Below, in pieces: positions 8,306-17,298 of a stretch of DNA of 64,000 nucleotides. Positions within the stretch are counted from its first letter, which is position 1. Every line of letters starts with the position of its first letter. The DNA is from JAGNGI01 sp035448825 (lineage in GTDB: Bacteria; Fidelibacterota; UBA2242): the NCBI GenBank assembly GCA_035448825.1, contig DAOTJS010000009.1, positions 17,728 through 81,727 of the forward strand, written 5' to 3'. The notes below the pieces were generated by a model that was given only the letters and a program-made list of their open reading frames with translations, had not been told where the DNA came from and ran no database searches. The position numbers and the translations under genes are program-made.

Positions 8306-9094
8306 CTAAAATTTAAATTTTCTCCGATAATATGCGGCCATTTCGGCAACATTCTCCGGAAATTTACCTTTATCTGGAAATAACACTGCCCGAGAAACAT
8401 TGATCAAGCCGACACCGCAAATTTGGCAGACCTGAACAGCCGCCTCGATTTCACCGCCTTGCGCACCAACTCCCGGGATTAAAAACGGCAGTTCAGGATA
8501 TTTTTGGCGAACGGATAGAAGTTGTTCCGGTTTGGTGGCGCCCATAACTAATCCGAGATTCTGATGCTGATTCAATTGCTGAACAATTGTCGCCACTTTG
8601 AGATATAGAGGTTGATCACCGCCGAAGTCCTGAATTTCTCGACCGGAGGGATTGGATGTGACGCATAGAATAAAAGCGCCATATGATTCATCGGCTATGA
8701 ATGGCAAAATGCTTTCAGTACCAAGATAAGGACTAAGAGTTACCGCGTGGAAAGGTAACGCCTCGAACAGGGCTTTAGCGTAAAATTTGGCGCTGTTGCC
8801 GATGTCGCCGCGTTTGGCGTCGCCGATCAGAAGAATATTTTGGGGTACCTCACTAAGCAATTTTTCCAGCATTTGCCAGCCACGCGAGCCCCACATTTCG
8901 AAAAATGCTAGGTTGAATTTATAAGCCGGTGTATAAGCGCTGGTAGCGGCGAGAATCTCCTTGACAAAATAATAAACACCATCCGCATTTGCGGAAAAAC
9001 CGGCGGGCAGTTTGTTCGGATCAGGATCAATCCCGATACACAAAAAAGTCTGTTTCTCGGTGAGACACTCGCGAAATTTCTTGATAAATTGCAT
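8306..9094 (-). CDS. pyrF: Orotidine 5'-phosphate decarboxylase, type 2
   Basis: 262 residues, the size of the type 2 (longer) OMP decarboxylases. The catalytic DAKRGDIGNSA (Asp-x-Lys-x-x-Asp) lies near residue 91. CIGIDPDPNKLP near the start and the phosphate-binding PGVGAQGGE near residue 209 complete the TIM-barrel signature. It converts OMP to UMP. It is the first gene of a minus-strand operon pyrF-pyrE-metallohydrolase-cyclophilin. Upstream is TTTAGGAGATT in the opposite direction and an A/T-rich promoter region shared with the clpC leader. Confidence 0.93.
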   Translation of the reverse strand: MQFIKKFRECLTEKQTFLCIGIDPDPNKLPAGFSANADGVYYFVKEILAATSAYTPAYKFNLAFFEMWGSRGWQMLEKLLSEVPQNILLIGDAKRGDIGNSAKFYAKALFEALPFHAVTLSPYLGTESILPFIADESYGAFILCVTSNPSGREIQDFGGDQPLYLKVATIVQQLNQHQNLGLVMGATKPEQLLSVRQKYPELPFLIPGVGAQGGEIEAAVQVCQICGVGLINVSRAVLFPDKGKFPENVAEMAAYYRRKFKF

Positions 9095-9208
9095 AGCGAA
9101 AAATTACATTTTTTTAGGAGATTAAACAATATAAGAGAGTCGGGTGGGAAGCAAGCAATAGTTTGTTAGACCAACTGTAGTTTTCATATATTTTTGATAT
9201 TTCACTCC

Positions 9209-9290
9209 ATCGGTGACAGTATTTATGGGAAAGGATTTCCCGATACTTACATCGAGGTGGTTCATTTACTGAAATAAATTAATGGAGAAA
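9209..9290. repeat. Interspersed intergenic repeat, copy 1 (two adjacent hairpins)
   Basis: The segment shares a core with 42579-42655: GGAAAGGATTTCCCGAT, then a variable YACATCGAG part and a TTYATTTA stretch. It contains a perfect GGGAAA-GGA-TTTCCC hairpin (9227-9241) followed at once by CGAT-n6-ATCG. Both copies are intergenic. The repeat lies between pyrF and clpC in a 320-bp gap that also holds a sigma54-like site. It could be a non-autonomous mobile repeat or a structured RNA. Confidence 0.6.
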
Positions 9291-9316
9291 TATCGCTGGA
9301 AAATGCTACGCCAAAG

Positions 9317-9333
9317 TGGCAAAGATATTGCAT
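9317..9333 (+). promoter_or_regulatory. Sigma54-type promoter candidate for clpC
   Basis: TGGCAAAGATATTGCAT fits the -24/-12 consensus TGGCAC-N5-TTGCW with the invariant GG and GC at exact spacing (12 bp between first G of each). The predicted start is near 9343, giving a leader of about 72 nt. A sigma70-like TTGACT lies further down, so two promoters are possible. Confidence 0.55.
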
Positions 9334-9414
9334 AGTGAATAAAAGAAAGAAAAGATTGACTTAACAGTCAGATAGTTTTAACTTCTATTGTTATTTGAGA
9401 AAGAATTAAAAGTA

Positions 9415-11883
9415 ATGAAAGAGAATTTTTCCAAGATAATTCAAATTATTGTCAAAGCCGCCCGTTATGAAGCCGGCCGAATGAACCATAGTTATATTGG
9501 TTCTGAACATCTACTTTGGGCAATTATCAATATGGAAAGAAGCGTTACTCTAGAAATATTGATGGCGCTCGATGTTGATATCAAGGCATTACAAACAATG
9601 TTGACCGATTCTCTAAAAGCTATCGGCGGAACTTTGACAATTGGACAGATTCCGTTTACTAAACAAGTTGAACGGATTTTACGTAACACTTATAACGAAG
9701 CTAAAGAACTGGGAGCCGAAGTCGTTGGTGATGAACACATTACGCTCTCTATTTTGAAGGAGGGAGAGGGGGTCTCCTGCGAAATTCTCAATAGTTTCGG
9801 CGTTGATTATTATAATTTTCGAGCAGAAATCTCCGGAAATACCGATGAACCTCTTCCGCTTACCAAAAGTGAGAAAAAGAGTTCGCGGACTCCGGCTCTA
9901 GACCATTTTTCTCGGGATATAACTGAAAAAGCCCGCACCAACCAACTTGATCCGGTCATTGGTCGCGATCAGGAGATCGAACGGGTAGCTCAAATTTTAT
10001 CCCGTCGCAAGAAAAATAATCCAGTGCTAATCGGCGAGCCGGGGGTTGGCAAGACTGCGATCGCAGAGGGACTGGCTTTGCGCATTGTTGCTAAAAAAGT
10101 TCCACGCCTTCTTGCGAATAAACGCATTATTGACCTGGATTTGGCGGCGATCGTTGCCGGTACCAAATACCGTGGTCAGTTTGAAGAGCGGATGAAAACT
10201 ATTATGCAGGAACTCGAACAAGCGCGCGATGTCATACTTTTTATAGATGAATTGCATACTATAGTTGGAGCTGGTGGAGCATCTGGGTCGCTGGATGCCT
10301 CTAATATGTTTAAACCGGCTTTAGCGCGCGGTGAGTTGCAGTGTATCGGCGCAACTACACTGGACGAGTATCGCAAATATATCGAGAAAGACGGGGCGCT
10401 GGAGCGGCGTTTCCAAAAAGTCATTATCAATCCTCCAAGTAAAGAGGAATCACTGGAGATTTTGAAAGGACTGCGGGAACGTTATGAAGCCCATCATCAT
10501 GTCAAATATACTGATGAAGCCTTATGGACTGCGGTCGAACTCAGTGACCGTTATATTACCGATAAATTTTTACCAGATAAAGCCATTGACGTTATGGACG
10601 AAGCTGGCTCGCGGGTTCACCTGCGGGATGTTGTTATGCCGGAGGAAGTACTCCAGGCTGAACAGAAATTGGAAGAGGTTCGTAATCAGAAAGACGCCGC
10701 TGTTCGAGAACAACAATTTGAAAAAGCCGCTGACCTGCGAGATAGCGAACGACATATGAAGAAACAATTATCTGAACTTCAGCGAGCCTGGGAAAATAGT
10801 GGCGAAAAACAAACTTTGCTGGTCACAGCGGAGGATATTGCTGACGTAGTAGCTATGATGACTGGGATTCCGGTTAATCGCATTGCCGCATCTGAAAATC
10901 AAAAATTATTGACAATGGAAACAGAACTCCGCAAGTCAATCATTGGACAGGACGAGGCAATTCGCGTGGTCAGCAGTGCTATTCGACGGGCACGGGCTGG
11001 CTTGAAAAATCCACGGCGTCCAATTGGGTCTTTCTTGTTTTTAGGTCCGACCGGCGTTGGGAAGACTGAATTAGCCAGAGTACTAGCCCGCTTTCTATTT
11101 CCCGGTACCGAAGCTTTGATTAAAATTGATATGTCGGAGTATATGGAAAAATTTGCAGTTTCGCGATTAATCGGCGCGCCTCCGGGATACGTCGGATATG
11201 AAGAGGGCGGTGAACTAACCGAGCGAGTTCGGCGTCAACCTTATTCGCTGGTGCTTTTCGATGAAATAGAAAAAGCCCACCGCGACGTTTTTAATATTTT
11301 ACTACAAATTTTCGATGAAGGTGTTTTGACTGATAGTTTTGGCCGACGGGTTGATTTTAAAAATACCATCATTATTATGACCTCAAACGCCGGTTCACGC
11401 AGTCTCCAGAGTACGACTATTGGTTTTTCAAAGGCTGATCCCCTTAGTGAGTATGAGGCTATGAAAAAACGCTTACTGGAAGAAATTCAGCAAATATTTA
11501 ATCCAGAATTCTTGAACCGGATTGATGATCCGATCGTCTTCAAACCTTTGACTCGTGAAGATGTTTTAGCGATTATTGATCTGCAATTAGAGGATATACG
11601 CCATAATTTGGCAGCTTCTGGAACGCTGTTGGAAATTACTCCCGAAGCCAAAGAACTGATTCTTGAACATGGATTTAAGCCGGAATTCGGAGCGCGTCCA
11701 TTACGCCGAGCAATTCAGAATATGATCGAGGATCCAATTTCAGAATTAATTCTAGCTGGAACTCTGAGACGCGGGAGTAAAATTGTCATAAATGTCTCAG
11801 ATGCCAAAATCATTTTTAATCAGCCGGAAATAGAATATAAAATTTCGCCGACGAAGATTACCAGCGAACCGGTCAATAATTAA
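9415..11883 (+). CDS. clpC: ATP-dependent Clp protease ATP-binding subunit ClpC
   Basis: 822 residues from ATG 9415; an in-frame TTG at 9388 would add nine residues that are not family-like. Order: double Clp_N repeat (about 5-145), AAA1 with Walker A GEPGVGKT (about 206-213), a UVR-type M-domain segment (REQQFEKAADLRD, about 428-440), AAA2 with Walker A GPTGVGKT (about 543-551), and C-terminal D2-small domain with FGARPLRRAIQ. The short UVR middle domain marks ClpC rather than ClpB. It unfolds proteins for ClpP degradation; no clpP is in the window. It is monocistronic, followed by dnaK after 143 bp, and preceded by a sigma54-like promoter, which is unusual for clpC. Confidence 0.92.
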   Translation: MKENFSKIIQIIVKAARYEAGRMNHSYIGSEHLLWAIINMERSVTLEILMALDVDIKALQTMLTDSLKAIGGTLTIGQIPFTKQVERILRNTYNEAKELGAEVVGDEHITLSILKEGEGVSCEILNSFGVDYYNFRAEISGNTDEPLPLTKSEKKSSRTPALDHFSRDITEKARTNQLDPVIGRDQEIERVAQILSRRKKNNPVLIGEPGVGKTAIAEGLALRIVAKKVPRLLANKRIIDLDLAAIVAGTKYRGQFEERMKTIMQELEQARDVILFIDELHTIVGAGGASGSLDASNMFKPALARGELQCIGATTLDEYRKYIEKDGALERRFQKVIINPPSKEESLEILKGLRERYEAHHHVKYTDEALWTAVELSDRYITDKFLPDKAIDVMDEAGSRVHLRDVVMPEEVLQAEQKLEEVRNQKDAAVREQQFEKAADLRDSERHMKKQLSELQRAWENSGEKQTLLVTAEDIADVVAMMTGIPVNRIAASENQKLLTMETELRKSIIGQDEAIRVVSSAIRRARAGLKNPRRPIGSFLFLGPTGVGKTELARVLARFLFPGTEALIKIDMSEYMEKFAVSRLIGAPPGYVGYEEGGELTERVRRQPYSLVLFDEIEKAHRDVFNILLQIFDEGVLTDSFGRRVDFKNTIIIMTSNAGSRSLQSTTIGFSKADPLSEYEAMKKRLLEEIQQIFNPEFLNRIDDPIVFKPLTREDVLAIIDLQLEDIRHNLAASGTLLEITPEAKELILEHGFKPEFGARPLRRAIQNMIEDPISELILAGTLRRGSKIVINVSDAKIIFNQPEIEYKISPTKITSEPVNN

Positions 11884-11957
11884 GTCATAATTACAGGCTT
11901 TTTAAGCCGAATATATAATTTAATGGGTTAGTCTGACGTTGTGTCCTAATCGCTAGT

Positions 11958-11973
11958 TGGCACGAGGTTTGTC
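11958..11973 (+). promoter_or_regulatory. Sigma54-like promoter candidate for dnaK
   Basis: TGGCACGAGGTTTGTC matches the -24 element TGGCACG fully and has TTTGT in the -12 region, with the two G blocks at canonical spacing. The predicted start near 11984 leaves a 43-nt leader with GGAG before the dnaK ATG. The -12 C is replaced by T. A small TCACT-n5-AGTGA inverted repeat overlaps the predicted start. No CIRCE element is visible. Confidence 0.45.
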
Positions 11974-12026
11974 ACTCTTTTAGTGAAATTTGAAAATTGA
12001 AGCCCGAAAAAAAATAGGAGATAAAT

Positions 12027-13949
12027 ATGGGAAAAATTATAGGTATTGATTTAGGAACAACCAATTCCTGTGTGGCGGTGATGGAAGGTGGTAAGCCACG
12101 CGTTCTTGAAAATTCGGAAGGGCGTCCCGTAACGCCATCTGTGGTAGTCTTTAAGAAAGACGGTGAAATAGTGGTCGGCGACACTGCCAAACGACAGATT
12201 GTGACTAATCACGATCGCGCCGTCTATTCGATTAAACGCTTTATGGGACGTTTGTATAAAGAAGTTCAACGAGAACGGGAAGAAGTGCCGTTTAAAGTTG
12301 TCGAAGGTCCCAATGGCGATGCCAGAGTACGAATTGGCGATCGGGATTATTCGCCACCGGAAATCAGCGCTATGATTCTGCAGAAAATGAAACAAACTGC
12401 TGAAGAAAAATTAGGTGAAAAAATTACCGATGCTGTCATTACAGTACCGGCTTATTTCAATGATTCTCAGCGTCAAGCCACTAAAGACGCAGGTAAAATT
12501 GCCGGTTTGGAAGTAAAACGGATTATCAATGAACCGACTGCCGCCGCTCTGGCTTATGGCCTTGATAAAAAGAAAGATGAAAAAATCGCTGTCTATGATT
12601 TGGGTGGTGGTACATTCGATATTTCCATTCTGGAAATTGGAGATGGAGTTTTTGAAGTCAAATCTACCAATGGTGATACCCATTTAGGCGGAGATGATTT
12701 TGATCAGCGCGTTATTGAGTGGCTGGTTAGTGAATTTAAAAAGAAGGAAGGTATTGATCTAAAGAAAGATCCAATGGCAATGCAAAGACTTAAAGAAGCT
12801 GCTGAAAAGGCCAAAATCGAACTTTCTTCCAACCTTGAAACAGAAATCAATTTGCCATATATTACAGCCGGTTCCGCTGGTCCAATCCATCTAATGGAAA
12901 AATTGTCACGCGCGAAGTTCGAAACTCTCGTCGAAGATTTAATCGAACGCACTCGTAAGCCTTGTCAACAGGCATTAGAAGATGCCGGATTAAAACCTGA
13001 TGATATAAACGAGGTAATCTTGGTAGGTGGTTCGACTCGCATACCCAAAGTACAGCAGTTAGTCAAGGATCTTTTTAAAAAGGAACCTAATAAGAGTGTT
13101 AATCCGGATGAAGTAGTTGCGATCGGAGCGGCTATTCAAGGAGGTGTTTTAGGTGGAGAGGTTCATGACATTCTACTGCTGGATGTGACGCCGCTTTCGC
13201 TTGGGATAGAAACACTTGGTGGAGTATCTACTAAATTGATCGAGCGCAACACGACCATTCCTACCCGTAAGAGTGAAATTTTCTCGACTGCCGCTGATAA
13301 TCAAACCAGTGTAGAAATTAATGTACTTCAAGGTGAACGAGCAATGGCGGCCGATAATAAGAGCATCGGTCGCTTTCATCTGGATGGTATTCCACCAGCA
13401 CCGCGTGGAATCCCTCAGATAGAGGTTACTTTCGACATAGATGCCAACGGTATTCTAAACGTTTCGGCAAAAGATAAAGCTACTGGAAAAGAGCAAAGTG
13501 TCCGAATTCAAACTTCCAGCGGTTTGAGTGAAGAAGAAAAGGAAAAAATGGTGCGAGATGCCCAATTACATGAAGAAGAAGATCGTCGCCGTAGAGAAGA
13601 AGTTGATGCCCGCAATCAGGTTGATGCTCTAATTTACCAGACGGAAAAGAATATGGCAGAATACGGCGAGAAACTGCAACCGGAAGAAAAAGGCAAACTG
13701 AACAATGCTCTAGCCGACTTGAAAAAAGCACAGAGTAGTGGCGACGTTAAAATTATGAAAAGTGCCATTGAGGCTATGAATCAGGCCTGGTCGGAAGTCT
13801 CCTCAAAAATGTATGAAAGAGTCCGCACCGAAACCCCGCCACCGAACGCTGGTCCGACTTATGAACAACCGCATGAAGAAACGACCGGCCAGAAGGACGA
13901 AAATATTCAGGATGCCGATTTTGAGGTAGTGGACGATAATAAGAAGTAA
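12027..13949 (+). CDS. dnaK: Molecular chaperone DnaK (Hsp70)
   Basis: 640 residues, normal length. The nucleotide-binding domain has GIDLGTTNSCVAVMEGG at the start, VYDLGGGTFDISIL near residue 192 and VGGSTRIPKVQ near residue 335. The substrate-binding domain has the linker DVTPLSLGIETLGG, and the lid ends in an acidic tail DADFEVVDDNKK typical of bacterial DnaK. TAGGAGATAAAT places the start. It assists folding and disaggregation with DnaJ and GrpE, neither of which is adjacent here, so dnaK is transcribed alone: a sigma54-like site is upstream and a strong terminator follows. Confidence 0.97.
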   Translation: MGKIIGIDLGTTNSCVAVMEGGKPRVLENSEGRPVTPSVVVFKKDGEIVVGDTAKRQIVTNHDRAVYSIKRFMGRLYKEVQREREEVPFKVVEGPNGDARVRIGDRDYSPPEISAMILQKMKQTAEEKLGEKITDAVITVPAYFNDSQRQATKDAGKIAGLEVKRIINEPTAAALAYGLDKKKDEKIAVYDLGGGTFDISILEIGDGVFEVKSTNGDTHLGGDDFDQRVIEWLVSEFKKKEGIDLKKDPMAMQRLKEAAEKAKIELSSNLETEINLPYITAGSAGPIHLMEKLSRAKFETLVEDLIERTRKPCQQALEDAGLKPDDINEVILVGGSTRIPKVQQLVKDLFKKEPNKSVNPDEVVAIGAAIQGGVLGGEVHDILLLDVTPLSLGIETLGGVSTKLIERNTTIPTRKSEIFSTAADNQTSVEINVLQGERAMAADNKSIGRFHLDGIPPAPRGIPQIEVTFDIDANGILNVSAKDKATGKEQSVRIQTSSGLSEEEKEKMVRDAQLHEEEDRRRREEVDARNQVDALIYQTEKNMAEYGEKLQPEEKGKLNNALADLKKAQSSGDVKIMKSAIEAMNQAWSEVSSKMYERVRTETPPPNAGPTYEQPHEETTGQKDENIQDADFEVVDDNKK

Positions 13950-13967
13950 ATGAAATTGTGAAAAGAT

Positions 13968-13996
13968 AAAAAAGGGCGGCTTACCGCCCTTTTTTA
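13968..13996 (+). terminator. Rho-independent terminator after dnaK
   Basis: GGGCGG-CTTA-CCGCCC stem flanked by A and T runs (AAAAA before, TTTTTT after), 20-odd bases after the dnaK stop. Confidence 0.9.
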
Positions 13997-14076
13997 TTAT
14001 AAATATAAGTAGTCGTGTATGGAAAAGGTTTTGTTTTTTTGAGTAATAAAATCTAATTTTTAGCGCTTTTTCGATT

Positions 14077-14149
14077 GGCGACGTACCCAAGCGGCTAAGG
14101 GAGCGGTCTGCAAAACCGTTATGCACCGGTTCAAGTCCGGTCGTCGCCT
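14077..14149 (+). tRNA. tRNA-Cys (GCA)
   Basis: A full cloverleaf is visible: acceptor GGCGACG/CGTCGCC, anticodon stem GCGGT/ACCGT with loop CTGCAAA (anticodon GCA), T-arm CCGG-TTCAAGT-CCGG. The discriminator base is U, as expected for tRNA-Cys. CCA is not encoded. Confidence 0.95.
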
Positions 14150-14262
14150 CTGGTTTAGATTCTTAAGAATGAGAGTTATTTGGTAATATAGAGTTAGAGG
14201 CTGGTATTTCCGCAGAAATCCCGATAATATCAGGCAAATCCGATTCCCACGAATGTCTCTTA

Positions 14263-14347
14263 GCCGAAGTGGCGGAAATGGTAGACGCAAGGGACTTAAA
14301 ATCCCTCGATCCTTTGGATCGTGCCGGTTCGATTCCGGCCTTCGGCA
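14263..14347 (+). tRNA. tRNA-Leu (TAA)
   Basis: Acceptor GCCGAAG/CTTCGGC, discriminator A, anticodon stem GGGA/TCCC with loop CTTAAAA (anticodon TAA), a long variable arm (TCGATC-n4-GATCG) and T-arm GCCGG-TTCGATT-CCGGC. The long variable arm marks a class II tRNA. CCA is not encoded. Confidence 0.95.
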
Positions 14348-14504
14348 CAACCATTCCAAAATAAGAACCTGTACGTTTATTTTTTAACAGTTTGAGTAGA
14401 ATAATACATTCAAAATGGCTATTAGAAGCAATGACCTCTTTTATAAATAATTATTGGTTTTATTAAATAAAAAAGGTAAAATATACATTATTTGAAATAA
14501 GTGA

Positions 14505-14611
14505 ATAAGGATCAGGCGATCACCTATTAATTAGGTTGATGGGGCTGGGCAGTATTGCAGCAGGTATAGGCCTGTGGGACCGCTAACACGATCTTGCAGG
14601 CCTTTTTTTAT
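14505..14611 (+). promoter_or_regulatory. Candidate metal-sensing riboswitch (NiCo-like) with terminator
   Basis: The leader of the P-type ATPase is G-rich and structured: hairpin ACCTA-n5-TAGGT, then GGGGCTGGGCAG, hairpin CAGG-n6-CCTG, then TGTGGGACCG. The two GGGC/GGGA modules beside short hairpins recall the NiCo (czcD) cobalt/nickel riboswitch, recalled from memory and not aligned. The last part overlaps an intrinsic terminator (AGGCCTG/CAGGCCT then seven T), the arrangement expected for transcription-terminating riboswitches. The class assignment is tentative; a regulated leader is well supported. Confidence 0.5.
14568..14609 (+). terminator. Leader terminator (attenuator) before the P-type ATPase gene
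   Basis: AGGCCTG (14568-14574) pairs perfectly with CAGGCCT (14597-14603) and is followed by a run of T. It lies about 50 bases before the ATPase start, so it must be conditionally prevented for the gene to be expressed. Confidence 0.75.
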
Positions 14612-14656
14612 GTTCACTGCTAGGTCACAACGAAAGCTCAGAAGGAGTGATAAAAG

Positions 14657-17158
14657 ATGACATCATCCGAACCACAATCGGTAGTCAATGAAAACCCCAA
14701 TACCATCAAGGGACTAACTAATAAGGAAGCGCTTTCTCGGCTTCAACAATACGGCGCCAATACGCTTCCAAGAAGTAAACCAGTCTCGGCCTGGTCAATC
14801 CTAATTTCCCAATTTAAAAGCCCACTTATCTATATAATCCTTGTGGCGGCCGCAATCTCACTCGTTATGGGTGAAATGAGTGACTTTATTATAATTATAG
14901 CCGTTGTTATTATTGATGTTATTCTCGGATTCTTCCAGGAATTTCAGGCTCAACGTACCTATACGGCATTGAATAAATTATTAAAACCGACTACTACCGT
15001 AATCCGCGATGGGGAACGCCAGGAGATTGACGTAACGCAAGTAGTCCCTGGGGACATCGTTGTGCTAAATGCTGGTGAGCATATTCCTGGAGATGGTGAA
15101 ATTATCGAGGGTGCTAAACTCACAGTTGACGAAGCAATTCTGACTGGCGAGAGTGAGCCAATTAACAAGTCGGCCGAAGCCGGCTCTAATCAGATTTTTA
15201 TGGGTACGACTCTCCTCACTGGCAGGGGTATAATGCGGGTCACCCAAACCGGGGTCCGAACCGAATTAGGAAAAATTGCCGAGAGCCTTCAGGCCCATAA
15301 AGAAGAAGAGACGCCGTTGCAGGTGCGACTCAAAGCCTTCAGCAAGACACTGACAATTATCGTGGTGGCTTTTACGGCTATTATTTTTCTAGTTGGACTT
15401 TTACTCAAGCGTGATTTTCTGGATATGCTACGGACTTCTGTTATTCTGGCTATTTCGGCAATACCGGAAGGTTTATTGATTGCGGTTACAGTTATTTTGG
15501 TACTCGGAATGCGCAAGATACTTAAACGACAAGGTTTGGTCAAGAAACTATTAGCCGTTGAAACTTTAGGTTCGGTAAATGTCATTTGCACCGATAAGAC
15601 GGGTACTCTTACCGAAGGGCGAATGCGAGTAACTCGTACTGATTTATTGGAAAATGAACGGGCTATGCAAATTATGGTTCTATGTAATAATCTGGAAGGA
15701 CCGGTTGAAGTAGCTTTATGGGAATACGCTAAATCCCAACTGCCGAATGATCCTCAGACTTTAGTGGATGAAAGCCAACGTCTGGACGAGGAAATGTTTA
15801 CTAGTGAAACTAAATATATGATTACAGGACAACACCTGCCTGATGGAAATTATCATTTCTTAAAAGGAGCGCCCGAAATTGTCCTGAATATGTGCCAGAT
15901 TAACGATAGTGAACGCCGGCAAATTTTGGCTAAAATTGATCAATGGGCTAGTGAGGGATTGCGTCTTCTCGGTTTGGCTTATCGTGGCTATGGTATTCTG
16001 GAAGATCACACTGGTTACACCTGGGCAGGATTGATCGGTATGGAAGACCCGATTCGTGAGGGAGTCCACGAGGCGGTGCTTTTGGCTAAACACGCAGGCA
16101 TTCAGGTTAAAATGATAACCGGTGATTATCGGCGTACTGCCGAGCGGATTGCCAGTAATATTGGTCTATTACAAAATGGTGAGGAAACCCTGGAGGGCGA
16201 AGAACTTGCCCGATTAAATGATGAAGAACTTTCTAAACGTATCTACCCAACGGCCGTTTTTGCTCGGATCAGACCTCACGATAAATTGCGGATTGTCAAT
16301 GCCTTACAAAAACACGGCGATATTACAGCAATGATCGGTGACGGGGTCAATGATGCACCGGCACTCAAACAGGCTAATATCGGGGTAGTTGTCGGCACAG
16401 CCAGCGATGTGGCTAAAGAGACCGCCGATTTGATTCTCCTCGATAACAATTTTCGCACTATCGTTGCCGCGATCGAGGAGGGGCGTGTAATTTTTGAGAA
16501 TATCCGCAAAGTCGTAGCCTATGTTCTCTCCAATTCTTTCGCTGAGGTATTGACTATTTTTATTTCTATGATTTTAGGTTGGCCGACACCGCTATTAGTT
16601 GCGCAGATACTCTGGATTCACTTGATCTGTGATGGACCGGCTGACATCGTGCTTGGTTTTGAGCCGAAGGAGAATGGCATTATGGACGAAAAACCAAAAT
16701 CTCTGAAAGAACCGATCTTGCCCCCTTTAGGTTTATCCTTAATTGGGGTAATTAGTATCGGCAGTGCGCTAGCGGCCCTTCTGATTTTTAGACATTACTT
16801 TAAAATTCATGGAGATCCGGTAGAAGGTCGTAGTTTAGTCTTTGCTAGTCTGGCAATAAATTCACTAATCTATATTTTCGCTTACCGCAGTATGCGTAAA
16901 CCGCTGTTTAAAATGAACTCTATATTGAACAATAAGCCATTAATCTTTGCAGTTATTTTTGGAATGGCACTGGTTTTTCTGCCTTTTTTAATACCTGGTT
17001 TAAGTAAAGCTCTGGGAATTGTAATGCTAGGGCCGAGACAATGGCTATTAATCTTCGCAGTAGCATTAATGCTTCTGGTTGCGGTGGAAATTGGCAAGGC
17101 AATCAGCAATTGGTGGCACAATAAACCTAATACCCTAGGCAAAGTGGAAAAATGCTAG
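14657..17158 (+). CDS. P2-type cation-transporting ATPase with altered metal site
   Basis: 833 residues, ten membrane helices; GAAGGAG precedes the ATG. Actuator TGES, phosphorylation motif DKTGTLTEG (Asp313), MTGDYRRTA and GDGVNDAPALK are all present, and M4 has IPEGL as in Ca/Mn pumps. The nucleotide domain is compact, so the protein is shorter than SERCA/PacL pumps. Aligned by eye to SERCA, M5 keeps the Glu (E630) but has Ser627 for Asn768, and M6 reads WIHLICDG: His655 for Asn796, Cys658 for Thr799, Asp659 for Asp800. These substitutions suggest a soft transition metal, perhaps Ni, Co or similar, rather than Ca. The upstream attenuated leader fits metal-responsive expression. The transported ion is inferred. 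Confidence 0.9.
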   Translation: MTSSEPQSVVNENPNTIKGLTNKEALSRLQQYGANTLPRSKPVSAWSILISQFKSPLIYIILVAAAISLVMGEMSDFIIIIAVVIIDVILGFFQEFQAQRTYTALNKLLKPTTTVIRDGERQEIDVTQVVPGDIVVLNAGEHIPGDGEIIEGAKLTVDEAILTGESEPINKSAEAGSNQIFMGTTLLTGRGIMRVTQTGVRTELGKIAESLQAHKEEETPLQVRLKAFSKTLTIIVVAFTAIIFLVGLLLKRDFLDMLRTSVILAISAIPEGLLIAVTVILVLGMRKILKRQGLVKKLLAVETLGSVNVICTDKTGTLTEGRMRVTRTDLLENERAMQIMVLCNNLEGPVEVALWEYAKSQLPNDPQTLVDESQRLDEEMFTSETKYMITGQHLPDGNYHFLKGAPEIVLNMCQINDSERRQILAKIDQWASEGLRLLGLAYRGYGILEDHTGYTWAGLIGMEDPIREGVHEAVLLAKHAGIQVKMITGDYRRTAERIASNIGLLQNGEETLEGEELARLNDEELSKRIYPTAVFARIRPHDKLRIVNALQKHGDITAMIGDGVNDAPALKQANIGVVVGTASDVAKETADLILLDNNFRTIVAAIEEGRVIFENIRKVVAYVLSNSFAEVLTIFISMILGWPTPLLVAQILWIHLICDGPADIVLGFEPKENGIMDEKPKSLKEPILPPLGLSLIGVISIGSALAALLIFRHYFKIHGDPVEGRSLVFASLAINSLIYIFAYRSMRKPLFKMNSILNNKPLIFAVIFGMALVFLPFLIPGLSKALGIVMLGPRQWLLIFAVALMLLVAVEIGKAISNWWHNKPNTLGKVEKC

Positions 17159-17298
17159 TTTGAGGCTTAATAAAAATGCAAATAAAGTTCGTTTTTTGGT
17201 CTAATCTCAGCGATATTGTCTATATTTGCTTAGTTAATTAAATATTCTAAATTACTTTGGTTATTTTGGAATTAGCCAATTGATTGTTAAAAGTGGCC

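Noticed and set aside
11884..12026. CIRCE or classical sigma32 promoter before dnaK
   Set aside because: No TTAGCACTC-n9-GAGTGCTAA-like repeat is visible, and the spacing of the visible boxes fits sigma54 better.
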